Assembly (NCBI GenBank): GCA_965204525.1
Contig: OZ241994.1
Coordinates: forward strand, 5,332,001-5,396,000
Reading direction: 5' to 3'
From: Bin5 sp965204525
Lineage (GTDB): Bacteria > Chloroflexota > Anaerolineae > Caldilineales > Caldilineaceae
Length of the DNA stretch: 64,000 nucleotides
The translations under genes and the position numbers were made by a program. Position 1 is the stretch's first letter, and every line of letters starts with the position of its first letter. Below are positions 45,149 to 54,140 of this stretch, one piece after another. A model generated the notes under the pieces. That model was not told the DNA's origin. It ran no database searches and saw only the letters and a list, made by a program, of their open reading frames with translations.

Positions 45149-47023
45149 CTACAGGTCCCACTCATAGACATTGCCGGTCCTGGCATCGATGACAATGGTC
45201 TGGCCGTCGACCAGTTCATCCCATTCTCCGGTCGCCTGTAGAATTGCGGGGATCCCCAACTCCACTGCCGCCAACGCCGCGATGCTGTCGGGCGCCGATT
45301 CCGCGGTGATCAACCCCCCGGCATGGTAGACCAACTCCATACTGACCTGGTCCAACTCTTCCGCCACCAGAATGTCCTGTGTCGTCATCATCCGGTGCTG
45401 TATTTCCTGGGCCTGGGGGTCCTGGCCCGGTCTCAATCGCACCACGCGGCCGCTCATGCGTCGATTGCCCACACCCTGCCCATGCATCAGCACTCTGGCG
45501 ATGCGGCGAACGGTCATCAGATTGGTTTCTCCCGGCACACCGCCGACAACACCGCCGGTCACGACCGTGACGTCTCCTTGCTGGACAAAGCCGGCGCGCA
45601 GGGCGATACGTACCGCGTCTTCCAGCATTTCGTCGATCGTGTTCATGCGCTGGCCCATCAGAGGAAATACACCCCAATAGAGGGCCAGCTGCCGGTAAAC
45701 GAGATGGCTGGGCGTCACCGCGATAATGGGAACGGACGGTCGGAACCGGGCCAGTTTCTTGGCCGTCGCCCCTCTGGCCGTGGGCGCAATGATAGCCGCG
45801 GCCCCTACGTTCTGTGCCGTATCCACTGTGGCCTGGCTGACCGCTTCGGCTACTGAAGGCGCGTCGTCAGAGTGTGCATCCGTCCCCTGCCCGGAGCCGG
45901 CCGCCGACGTGCCAAAGAAGCCGTCTACAGCCTGTTGAGAAGGACGGTAGTGGGGTTGAGTAACAGTTCGCACACGTTCCGCCTCCTGGGCGATATTCGC
46001 CATCGTCCGGACCGACTCAACCGGATAGATGCCGGCCGCGGTCTCGCCCGAAAGCATAATGGCGTCGCTGCCATCCAGCACTGCGTTCGCCACGTCACTG
46101 GCCTCGGCGCGGGTCGGTCGCGGATTGCGAATCATCGATTCGAGCATCTGCGTCGCCGTGATCACAGGTTTGTCGGTGCCGATACAACGGGCGATTATCA
46201 TTTTCTGGATCATCGGCACAGCTTCCGGGCTGGTCTCGATGCCCAGATCCCCGCGCGCCACCATCAGGCCGTCGGATGCCTGAATGATCTCCTCGATGTT
46301 CTCGACCGCTTCGGGCTTTTCTATTTTTGAGATGATCGGTGTTGCCCGGCCCATGGGCGCGCGGCTCTGTACCACCTTTCTCAGCGCATGAATGTCCCCT
46401 GCGGTGCGAACAAAACTCAAGGCTATCCAATCCGCCTGATGTTCCAGCGCAAAGTCGACGTCGACGCGATCTTTTTCAGTCATGGAGGGAACGGTCAGCC
46501 TGGTCTGGGGGAGGTTCATTCCCTTGCGATCTTCCAGGATGCCGCCAACGATCACCCGCGTTCGCACGGTCGTCTCAGTCGCGTCGAGGACCTCAAGTTC
46601 GAGCAGGCCGTCATCCAGCAGAATCCGTTCGTGCGCTTCTCCAGCCGCCTGAGCCCGGGCGTCGAGGCGGCCCCGCTCGATGCTGGACGGGACTTCCTTG
46701 TTCTGGATCGGCACGCGTCCAGGCTCGCCAATGATGTCATCGGTTGTAAGAATCAGCTCTTCACCCGTTGTGAGCGGGACGCCCCCCGGCTGCATTTCCC
46801 CCACTCGAAGTTTCGGCCCTTGCAGGTCGACGAGAATCGCAACGGGCCGGTTGCGTTCCTGGGCAATCTCACGAATCGCGTGGATATTGCGGGCGTGAAA
46901 ATCGTGGTCCCCGTGACTCATGTTGATGCGCGCCACGTTCATGCCGGCGTCGATCAGTTGTGCCAGAATATCGGGATCGGTACTGGACGGCCCAATTGTA
47001 CAGACAATTTTGACCCGCAACAT
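45149..47023 (-). CDS. pyk: Pyruvate kinase with C-terminal PEP-utilising-type domain
   Basis: Pyruvate kinase makes ATP and pyruvate from phosphoenolpyruvate. The core contains KIVCTIGPSSTDP, INMSHGDHDFH, DLQGPKLRVGE, catalytic Lys in ISKIEKPEAVENI, ARGDLGIE and MLSGETAAGIYP. Around residue 400 a Gly/Ser/Asp-rich insert (FFGTSAAGSGQGTD) interrupts the C domain. The last 110 residues add a phosphohistidine-like swivel domain (LVAEELDQVSMELVYHAGG, GIPAILQATGEWDELVDGQTIVIDARTGNVYE), as in the Bacillus type enzyme but without its own catalytic His-Thr motif in view. The ATG at 47023 has GGAG eight bases upstream. Confidence 0.95.
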   Translation of the reverse strand: MLRVKIVCTIGPSSTDPDILAQLIDAGMNVARINMSHGDHDFHARNIHAIREIAQERNRPVAILVDLQGPKLRVGEMQPGGVPLTTGEELILTTDDIIGEPGRVPIQNKEVPSSIERGRLDARAQAAGEAHERILLDDGLLELEVLDATETTVRTRVIVGGILEDRKGMNLPQTRLTVPSMTEKDRVDVDFALEHQADWIALSFVRTAGDIHALRKVVQSRAPMGRATPIISKIEKPEAVENIEEIIQASDGLMVARGDLGIETSPEAVPMIQKMIIARCIGTDKPVITATQMLESMIRNPRPTRAEASDVANAVLDGSDAIMLSGETAAGIYPVESVRTMANIAQEAERVRTVTQPHYRPSQQAVDGFFGTSAAGSGQGTDAHSDDAPSVAEAVSQATVDTAQNVGAAAIIAPTARGATAKKLARFRPSVPIIAVTPSHLVYRQLALYWGVFPLMGQRMNTIDEMLEDAVRIALRAGFVQQGDVTVVTGGVVGGVPGETNLMTVRRIARVLMHGQGVGNRRMSGRVVRLRPGQDPQAQEIQHRMMTTQDILVAEELDQVSMELVYHAGGLITAESAPDSIAALAAVELGIPAILQATGEWDELVDGQTIVIDARTGNVYEWDL

Positions 47024-47196
47024 TCGCGAACTCCAGTGTCTGGTGGTCGATAGCAGTTGACCAGTATAGTCAAGGGGACTTGCCGCTTCGTTTAGTCGAG
47101 ACGTAAAGGACGGGGTCTTACACGCGCGGCCGTGTGCCATCAGACCAGTGTGGGCGGCATCCCCCGATTGGCCGGCGGCTTGGGAAAACCTCTAAG

Positions 47197-48543
47197 TTAC
47201 TGATAGCTGATCCTGTCGCTCGTGCGCACGACCTGTATCCAGGTACGGCCCGGCTTCAGTGTAATCGGTTGCTCGCCGGGCCCGAGCCAGCGGGGCGGGC
47301 TCTGATCATTTGCCCGCCAGGTGCCCTCATATACCTTCCCATTTCGAAACACACGCAGATCTCCGAAGCCGTACAGATGAATCTTCACGCTGCGCGTTCC
47401 CAGGCTGTCTTCAACTATGTTCGTCAACTCGTGTTCGGCAAAGACGACGATCACGTTGTCGCTGCTGATCTGCCGGCCCGTGGCCTGGTCCATGTGTACG
47501 GTGCCGCTCTGGAATCGCAAGTACCGACCGCTTGAGGGGTCGTAGCGCCATTCGACACCGTTATTCTCCGGGTAAGGAATACGAATCGTGTTCGCCTCAG
47601 AGGCCCAAAACTCCTTTGGCGTCTCGCTGAACGGGAAGCTTGCCCGCTCCAACGGCCGGGGGGTGTTCTTCTGACTCTCCAGCCAGGGACTGAAGATCTC
47701 CAGGCAGTAGGGCAGCAGAGGCGACACGTCGCAAGTCTTCGCCATGTCGATCATCCACCGGCGCACTCTGTCGACGCTCGTCCGCAAACGCGTGCGATAG
47801 TTGTCGCCTACACTGAAGAAGTAGGTCACGCTTTCCGGATCTTCCGAATCGGCGTCCAGATAAGGGAATCCGACCTCGTTTTTGAGCAGATAACGGATGC
47901 CGTCGCTGCCGCCGGAGCAAGCCAGAATGCCGTCGAACATATAGGTGGTATGGATATTGGGCCAGCGGGCGCTTCGCACGGGGCCGATCTCCCTGGCCGG
48001 GATGCTCTGGAACATGCTTGTGAGGCGGGTCAGGTGGAATCCATCGACGATGTATTCGTAGGTTACATCCGCCTCGTTCAAGCCGTAGTGGCTCGTTCTG
48101 CTGGCAACGTCATTGTTCAGACAGACAAAGACCGGCGTCTCCTGCAACAACGAGGGATCGGCCAGGGGCAGTCCGGTATAGCGTGCGACACGCCCCGGCA
48201 CGGGTGTTGCGGTTGTCGTTTCAACTTCGGCGGCGCTACTGGTCGTTTCTGCGGCATTGGATGGAGGAGGGGTTGCCGTTTCAGCCGCCGTCTGAAGTCC
48301 GGCGGGTTCCGGTGTCTTGGTGGGGGTCGGGGTCGACGCCCCGCCTGCCCCCGCGCAACCGGAAAGCGCCGCCACGAGCAGCATGATGAGCGCACCAACG
48401 AGGGGTCGAACTCTTGCCGGAGAAAAGGCTTGACAGCGAAAAGGAGCGCACGCGCCAACTGTAGCAGTCCTGGAGGGGCATGCGCCGCGGCGAGTCTCCA
48501 GAGGGAAAAACGACCTGAGTTTCAAGGGCTTCCTTCTGTTCAA
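47197..48543 (-). CDS. DUF3048-type lipoprotein (YerB-like)
   Basis: The 448-residue protein is a predicted lipoprotein: a hydrophobic stretch LIMLLVAALSGC gives a lipobox Cys at about residue 63, followed by a Thr/Pro/Ala-rich linker. The mature part has the two halves of DUF3048, with YTGLPLADPSLLQETPVFVC, DVTYEYIVDGFHLTRL, IGPVRSARWP, and later VEWRYDPSSGRYLRFQSG and VIVVFAEHE. The function of this family is not established. The start is uncertain: TTG 48543 is the only in-frame option found and leaves a long 50-residue region before the signal helix. It lies 173 bases upstream of pyk on the same strand. Confidence 0.8.
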   Translation of the reverse strand: MNRRKPLKLRSFFPLETRRGACPSRTATVGACAPFRCQAFSPARVRPLVGALIMLLVAALSGCAGAGGASTPTPTKTPEPAGLQTAAETATPPPSNAAETTSSAAEVETTTATPVPGRVARYTGLPLADPSLLQETPVFVCLNNDVASRTSHYGLNEADVTYEYIVDGFHLTRLTSMFQSIPAREIGPVRSARWPNIHTTYMFDGILACSGGSDGIRYLLKNEVGFPYLDADSEDPESVTYFFSVGDNYRTRLRTSVDRVRRWMIDMAKTCDVSPLLPYCLEIFSPWLESQKNTPRPLERASFPFSETPKEFWASEANTIRIPYPENNGVEWRYDPSSGRYLRFQSGTVHMDQATGRQISSDNVIVVFAEHELTNIVEDSLGTRSVKIHLYGFGDLRVFRNGKVYEGTWRANDQSPPRWLGPGEQPITLKPGRTWIQVVRTSDRISYQ

Positions 48544-48600
48544 GATAGTGGGTATGGGAAGGATAATGGAATTTTGAAAGGCGATTGAACTGATTGCGGA

Positions 48601-48610
48601 TAGTATACTA
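48601..48610. promoter_or_regulatory. Palindromic -10-like element TAGTATACTA
   Basis: This perfect 10-base palindrome presents TATACT on both strands. On the minus strand it lies about 55 bases before the DUF3048 gene. No good -35 was found for either direction, so the promoter call is weak. The rest of 48544-48789 shows nothing. Confidence 0.3.
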
Positions 48611-48789
48611 CACGCGCACCGATCTGCGATTATCAGTCAGCCCCGTTCTTTCAGGACAGGTCTCATGGCACGTCGACCTGTTCAAGCTGCACTCCTCAGA
48701 TCTTTCCCAGAGCCCGACTCCACCCTTCCGTCGGCCCTTGGCTACCTGCCAGGCGGGCGGCGACTTCCCACTGGCCGGCACAGCGCCCG

Positions 48790-51777
48790 TCAGAGTAGTG
48801 ACGCGAGCAGAGATGCGGGCGAATGGGACTCCACGCCTGTAAAGTGCTTGATCTGCTGGCGGCAGGAGAATCCCGGGCTGACGAGTATCTCGTTCTCCTT
48901 CAGGTTACGGGCGACTGGCAGCAAGCGGCGTTCGCCGATCAGTTTGGAGACCTCATAGTGCTCATATCCGAACAGCCCCGCCAGCCCGCAGCAGCCGCTG
49001 TCCAGCACCGACAGATCGCAATCAGGAATCGCGGCAAGAAGCTGCTGCAGGGGCTGCATCCCCACGAGGGCCTTCTGGTGGCAGTGCCCGTGAATCAACA
49101 CCCTGGAAGGGCCGGGCTTCGTCGGCTTCATGCGGGGGCCGGCCCACTCTTCAACGAGCTGGCAGGCTGCGGCCACCTTGCGCGCGTCCGTCTGTTCCGC
49201 CCCTCGCAGCAACCGGGGGTGATCGTCCTGTACAGCCGAGTAGCAGCTTGGTTCGCAGAAGAGTATCGGCAGGCCGGTCCCGGCCAGCGGCAGGAGCGCG
49301 GACGTGGTTGCGGAGGCCTGTCGTGCGGCGTCGTCCAGAAAGCCCTTCGAAATCAGCGGCCGGCCGCAGCAGACCTGAGGCGCGACCGTCACATGGGCGC
49401 CGCAGCTCTCCAGGACGGTTACGGCGTCGGCGAGCTGGTCTGGCTCGTAGTAGTTATTGAATGTGTCAGCAAACAGGGCTACTCTCGTCTGCGCCGGGCC
49501 GCCGGCAGGCTCGGCGTTGCGCCAACTCCGGGTAAATGGCTGCCTGCTGAAGGCTGGCAAAGGACGCCGTCGGTCCAGCCCAAATAGCAACTCGTTCAGC
49601 CGTCGAACGGGTTTGGACGCAGCCAGCCAGTTCGATAGCGGGGACAGTCGACTCCCCCAACGTGCAATCCGATCGGCCTGCGACAGCACACGATCCTTTA
49701 TCGGCGCCCCGCGGCGCGAGTGGTACTGGTGCAGGAATTCACTCTTAAGGCGGGCCATATCTACGCCGGTGGGGCACTCCCGTTTGCACGCCTTGCATTC
49801 CAGGCACAGGTCCAGGACCGGCAGCAGTTCCTCGTCCCCGAAACCGGTCGCCTCCAAGCCGCCTGAAAGCGCCAGACGCAGAGCGTTTGCACGGCCGCGG
49901 GTACTGTCGATTTCGTTGCGCGTTGCCATGTAGGACGGGCACATGGTGCCCGTGAGAGTTTTGCGGCATGCTCCCACACCGGTGCACTGTTCGGTTGCCC
50001 GCAACAGTCCACCGAAATCGGAGAAATCGAACGTGGTTGCGTAGTCAGGCGCATCGCCGGTCTCTTCCATGTCTTCGCGGTCTGCGTCGGGCGGGCCCGT
50101 ACCCAGCGGGCGCCGCCCCGCTTCATCGACTTGCCCAACCGGCGACTCGTAGCGAAGGTTGGAAGTAAGGGCCGGCGCGTGGACGATTTTGCCCGGGTTG
50201 AGCATGTTGCCCGGATCAAAGGTAGCCTTCACTTCGCAGAAAGCCTTGTATAGCGCCGGTCCGAACATTTTCTCCTGGAAGGGCGCCCGAACCAGCCCGT
50301 CACCGTGTTCGCCGGAAAGCGCGCCTCCGTACTCCAGCACCAGGTCAGCCACTTCTGTGGCAATGGCCTCAAAACGCTGTACACCCTGCGCGCTCTTGAG
50401 ATTGATGACGGGCCGTATATGCAAGAGTCCGACAGACGCGTGCGCATAGAAGCCGGCCTGCGTGTCATATTTCGCCAGTATTCTTTGAAAGTTCTCGATG
50501 TAGTCGTGTAGACGTTCGGGCGGCACCGCGGTATCTTCGACGAACGAAATCGCCTTCGCGTCGCCGGTCTGTGACATTGTCAGCCCCAGCGCGGCGCGGC
50601 GCAGCTCCCAGATACGCGCCTGCTCCTCGGCCTCGATCGCACGGTAAATATAGTTGCCCAGCCCTCGCGCCTCCAGGTCTGTCTGCAGGTTCCCGATCGT
50701 CTCGACCAGCTCTTCGTCAGACTGACCAAAGAACTCCACCAGAAGCACTGCGCCGGGGTCGCCGCAGATGAAGCCGCGCAGAGGCGCGAATTCGATCCGG
50801 CCGCCTGTCTTGTCCAGCATGAAACGGTCGAGCAACTCGACGGCGGACGGACCGTGCTCCAGGATCACCGGTGTGGCGCTCATCGCCTCCAGCAGGTCGT
50901 CGAACTGCACGCTGCAGAGGGCGCGCAGGGGAGGCAATGGCGCCAGCCGCATTTTGGCCGCCACCGTCAGTCCAAGCGTACCTTCGGAGCCCACCAGGAT
51001 GCGAGCCAGATTGAACGGTCTCGTCGAGCGGGCCTTCTCGACTTGGGGAACAAACTCATCCAGATTGTAACCGCCGACTCTGCGTTGAATTCGGGGATAC
51101 CGCTGCAGAATCTCGTCTTCCAGCTCGCTGCCGAGCCGCTGCACAGTGCGATAGGCCGCGCCCTCCAAATCCTGCCGCTCCAGCCTGGCCCCGAGCGCCT
51201 CCTCCGACAGAGGCCCAAGGCTGGCACTGCTGCCGTCGGAAAAAACTACGTCAAGCAGTTCCACGTAATCGATCGTCTTGCCGTAGATGATCGAGCGCGT
51301 GCCTGCGGAGTTGTTGGCAATCATACCGCCTATGGTGGCACGGTTGGACGTGGATAGATCGAGAGGCAGCTGCAGCCCGTGGGGTTTCAGCAAAACATTC
51401 AGTTCATCGAGGACGATCCCGGGTTCCACCGTGACGGTCGCGGCTTCGGTGTCCAGGTCAAGCACTCGATTCATGTAGCGTGAGAAGTCCAGCGACAGAC
51501 CGGCGCCGATCGCCTGCCCGGCCTGGGAGGTCCCGCCCCCGCGCGCGGTGATGGAGACGCCGTGCCGCCGGCAGATCCGAACCACCTGCACGACATCGTC
51601 GCGGCTCCGGGGGGTCACAACGCCCAGGGGGATGATCTGGTAGACGCTGGCGTCCGTGGCGTGCATCGCCCGGCTGGCGCCATCGAAGTGGACTTCGCCG
51701 GCAATCGCAGCGCGCAGTTCGCGAGCAAGTCCTTGAACATCCACTTGGCTCGCGGTGGGGACATTCTGTAGCGGCAT
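48790..51777 (-). CDS. FAD-linked oxidase fused to Fe-S/CCG-domain protein (GlcD-GlcF type)
   Basis: The 995-residue protein joins a GlcD/D-lactate-dehydrogenase-like FAD domain (about 1-540: RGGGTSQAGQAIG, NRATIGGMIANNSAGTRSI, GGALSGEHGDGLVR) to a ferredoxin-like 4Fe-4S region (CTGVGACRKTLTGTMCPSY and CLECKACKRECP) and two CCG-type domains (GCHCHQKA-like GHCHQKALVG and SGCCGLAG). It should oxidise a 2-hydroxy acid and pass electrons to the respiratory chain; glycolate, D-lactate or a sugar acid are candidates. It is the last gene of a four-gene operon with an aminotransferase of the alanine-glyoxylate family just upstream, which fits glycolate or glyoxylate chemistry. Confidence 0.88.
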   Translation of the reverse strand: MPLQNVPTASQVDVQGLARELRAAIAGEVHFDGASRAMHATDASVYQIIPLGVVTPRSRDDVVQVVRICRRHGVSITARGGGTSQAGQAIGAGLSLDFSRYMNRVLDLDTEAATVTVEPGIVLDELNVLLKPHGLQLPLDLSTSNRATIGGMIANNSAGTRSIIYGKTIDYVELLDVVFSDGSSASLGPLSEEALGARLERQDLEGAAYRTVQRLGSELEDEILQRYPRIQRRVGGYNLDEFVPQVEKARSTRPFNLARILVGSEGTLGLTVAAKMRLAPLPPLRALCSVQFDDLLEAMSATPVILEHGPSAVELLDRFMLDKTGGRIEFAPLRGFICGDPGAVLLVEFFGQSDEELVETIGNLQTDLEARGLGNYIYRAIEAEEQARIWELRRAALGLTMSQTGDAKAISFVEDTAVPPERLHDYIENFQRILAKYDTQAGFYAHASVGLLHIRPVINLKSAQGVQRFEAIATEVADLVLEYGGALSGEHGDGLVRAPFQEKMFGPALYKAFCEVKATFDPGNMLNPGKIVHAPALTSNLRYESPVGQVDEAGRRPLGTGPPDADREDMEETGDAPDYATTFDFSDFGGLLRATEQCTGVGACRKTLTGTMCPSYMATRNEIDSTRGRANALRLALSGGLEATGFGDEELLPVLDLCLECKACKRECPTGVDMARLKSEFLHQYHSRRGAPIKDRVLSQADRIARWGSRLSPLSNWLAASKPVRRLNELLFGLDRRRPLPAFSRQPFTRSWRNAEPAGGPAQTRVALFADTFNNYYEPDQLADAVTVLESCGAHVTVAPQVCCGRPLISKGFLDDAARQASATTSALLPLAGTGLPILFCEPSCYSAVQDDHPRLLRGAEQTDARKVAAACQLVEEWAGPRMKPTKPGPSRVLIHGHCHQKALVGMQPLQQLLAAIPDCDLSVLDSGCCGLAGLFGYEHYEVSKLIGERRLLPVARNLKENEILVSPGFSCRQQIKHFTGVESHSPASLLASLL

Positions 51778-51795
51778 TGTAAAGGGGAGGATGCG

Positions 51796-52968
51796 TTATG
51801 GGTCCTTCGCTAGGAAAGCCAGCGCCTGCTTGACGCCCCCGCTCACGTGGGGCACGTCGCAGGCCGCCAGTCCCATTTCGACTCCGCAAAGTGTGCCAGC
51901 CAGCGTGAGCTCGTTGAGATCGCCGAGATGGCCGATGCGAAAGACCTTACCTTTCAGCTGACCAAGACCGGTGCCCAGAGACATGTCGAACCGTTCGAGG
52001 ATGACCTGGCGCAGGACATCGGCATTGTAGCCTGCTGGCATCGCCACCGCGGTGAGGGCCTGCGAATAGGCTTTGGGGTCCCGGCAGTAGACATCCAATC
52101 CCCAACCGCGCACAGCTCGCCGGGTGGCTTCCCCCAAGCGGGCGTGGCGGGCGAAGACGTGCGGCAGTCCTTCCTCAAGCAGCATCGACAGCGCTTCATC
52201 CAAGGCGTAGAACAGATTCGTAGCCGGCGTGTAGGGATAAAAACCGTCGCGGTTGAACTCCAGAATGTTCTCCCAGTTCCAATAGGACCTGGGCAACTGC
52301 GCCGCTTGCGCGGCCGCCAGGGCTTTAGGGCTGGGCGCGTTGAAGCCCAGACCAGGCGGTACCATCAGCCCTTTCTGCGAACTGGCGACCGTCACATCCA
52401 CGCCCCACTCTTCGTGCCTGTAGTCCATCGCGCCCAGTGAGGAGACCACGTCCACAAGCAACAGCGCGTCGTGGCCGGTGCGATCAAGCGCTTCCCGGGC
52501 GCCGGCTATGTCGTTAACGACGCCGGTGGATGTCTCATTGTGGACAAGGGCAAGCGCACGAATCTCTCGCCCCCGGTCCTCGGCAAGGCGCCTTTCAAGT
52601 GCGGCAAGATCGATCGGGCAGCTCCAGTCGCCCTGCAACTCCTCTACCGTCAAACCCACCCCTCTGGCCACCTTCTGCCATCCAGACGCGAACTGGCCGT
52701 TTGAGCCAAACAGAACGCGGTCACCGGGAGAAAGCGTATTCACCAACGCCGCCTCCCACCCTCCGTTACCGGATGAAGGATATACGACCACCGGTCCGCT
52801 CGTCTGGAAGACCAGTTGCAGTCGTTCCAGAATGCTGAACGTCAACCGCGCCCATTCGGGCCCTCGATGGTCGATCGTGGGACGGGAGAGCGCGCGCTGG
52901 ACGCGGCCGGGCAAGTTTGTTGGGCCGGGAATCTGCAGAAAATGGCGGCCGGCGCGGGATTGGGCCAT
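51796..52968 (-). CDS. Class V aminotransferase (serine-pyruvate/alanine-glyoxylate type)
   Basis: The 390-residue PLP enzyme has the family start LQIPGPTNLPGRVQRALS, PSSGNGGWEAALVNTL, LVHNETSTGV, LLVDVVSSLG and the PLP-binding Lys199 in VASSQKGLMVPPGLGF. It would transfer an amino group between an amino acid (alanine or serine) and a 2-oxo acid such as glyoxylate. It is 26 bases after the SelA-like gene and 18 bases before the FAD/Fe-S oxidase, so the oxidase may supply its 2-oxo acid substrate. Confidence 0.9.
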   Translation of the reverse strand: MAQSRAGRHFLQIPGPTNLPGRVQRALSRPTIDHRGPEWARLTFSILERLQLVFQTSGPVVVYPSSGNGGWEAALVNTLSPGDRVLFGSNGQFASGWQKVARGVGLTVEELQGDWSCPIDLAALERRLAEDRGREIRALALVHNETSTGVVNDIAGAREALDRTGHDALLLVDVVSSLGAMDYRHEEWGVDVTVASSQKGLMVPPGLGFNAPSPKALAAAQAAQLPRSYWNWENILEFNRDGFYPYTPATNLFYALDEALSMLLEEGLPHVFARHARLGEATRRAVRGWGLDVYCRDPKAYSQALTAVAMPAGYNADVLRQVILERFDMSLGTGLGQLKGKVFRIGHLGDLNELTLAGTLCGVEMGLAACDVPHVSGGVKQALAFLAKDP

Positions 52969-52994
52969 GTCAGTTATCCTTGTGGGCGATGGCG

Positions 52995-54122
52995 TCAGGA
53001 CAGTTCTTCCTGAAGCCGCCGCAGAACGATTTCAGTCTCACCTTCTCGTAACGTATGGACGGCAATGTGCAGGTTGCCTGGATCGGAGCGGCAGAAGATC
53101 GCAGGTGTGCCGTTTTCCAGCGCCTCGGAAACCTCGGCGGCAGTCCGGCCTTTCTCCCCTTCATCCCAGTTGACACTCAGGCGCATCCACGGGCCTTCTC
53201 CGTCCTCCTCCCACATATTGTCCGCGTTTACGCCAGGAACGCCGGCCAGTCCGGCGGCGATCTGGGCAATACGGTCGGACTGGATCTGCAGCCGCTGCTC
53301 GTGATCGGCGTCCAACCAGTGGCGGAGCGCAATCGTCGTTCCTATGACCTCCTGGCGGTCCACCTTATAGCCGCGGCCGATACTGTTGTTACCGGTCTCA
53401 AAGCCGGTAAAGCCGTTGAGTCGGGCCATGCTGACATACTCGCCGCTGCCGCAAAGGATGCCGGTCGAGTTGCCGGAACCGAGGTATTTGCCGCCGAAGC
53501 AGACCAGGTCCGCCCCGCTGGTGGCGACGCGCCTCATGCGCTCCAATGGGTAGATCTCCGCTGCGGCATCGACCAGGATGGGAAGACCGGCCGCATGCGC
53601 AATATCGATCGCATCAGGCAGCGAAACCGTATTGGGGAAGCGCTCGCCGGCCGCGAAATAGAGGATACCTGCCGTCTGAGGCCCAATTGCGTCGCGCAAC
53701 TGCTGCGGCGTGCAGCTGTCGTCACCGCCCACCTCCACCAGCTTCCCACCCGGCACGGTGACGCTGCGGTCATAGCGGTAACGAGTCGCCTTCTGGATCA
53801 GGAACTCGTCTTTCATGCCGGTCGTATCGGGCAGCTGCCGGATGCGCTCCGCGTCGCTGCCGGCCAGGATAGCCGCCGCGCCCTGCACCAGCGCAGCGTA
53901 GCACCCGGATGTGACCAGGCCGCCGCCAGTCCCCAGCATGTTGGCGATCGCCTTGCCGGCACCGTCAAAGACGTCGTCCATCAAGGTGTAGGCCGTATTG
54001 GCAGACTCCATCGCCTCGCGCACCTCCGGCGAAAGGACCGAACCGCCGAGGATCGTCATGTGGCCGCCGGCGTTGATGATCGGCCGGATACCCAGGGTCT
54101 CATAGATGTCAGAACTGGACAT
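52995..54122 (-). CDS. SelA-like PLP-dependent enzyme (D-glucosaminate-6-phosphate ammonia-lyase type)
   Basis: The 375-residue protein resembles the SelA/DgaE branch of PLP enzymes: GIRPIINAGGHMTILGGS, TSGCYAALVQGAAAI, VDAAAEIYP and Lys212 in CFGGKYLGSGNSTG. True selenocysteine synthase is unlikely, because the protein is short and no selenoprotein genes are near. Members in sugar-acid operons act as ammonia-lyases or related beta-eliminating enzymes. The ATG has AAGGAG upstream. It is 18 bases after the enolase-superfamily gene. Confidence 0.82.
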   Translation of the reverse strand: MSSSDIYETLGIRPIINAGGHMTILGGSVLSPEVREAMESANTAYTLMDDVFDGAGKAIANMLGTGGGLVTSGCYAALVQGAAAILAGSDAERIRQLPDTTGMKDEFLIQKATRYRYDRSVTVPGGKLVEVGGDDSCTPQQLRDAIGPQTAGILYFAAGERFPNTVSLPDAIDIAHAAGLPILVDAAAEIYPLERMRRVATSGADLVCFGGKYLGSGNSTGILCGSGEYVSMARLNGFTGFETGNNSIGRGYKVDRQEVIGTTIALRHWLDADHEQRLQIQSDRIAQIAAGLAGVPGVNADNMWEEDGEGPWMRLSVNWDEGEKGRTAAEVSEALENGTPAIFCRSDPGNLHIAVHTLREGETEIVLRRLQEELS

Positions 54123-54140
54123 GGTTCAGCGCTCCTTGGT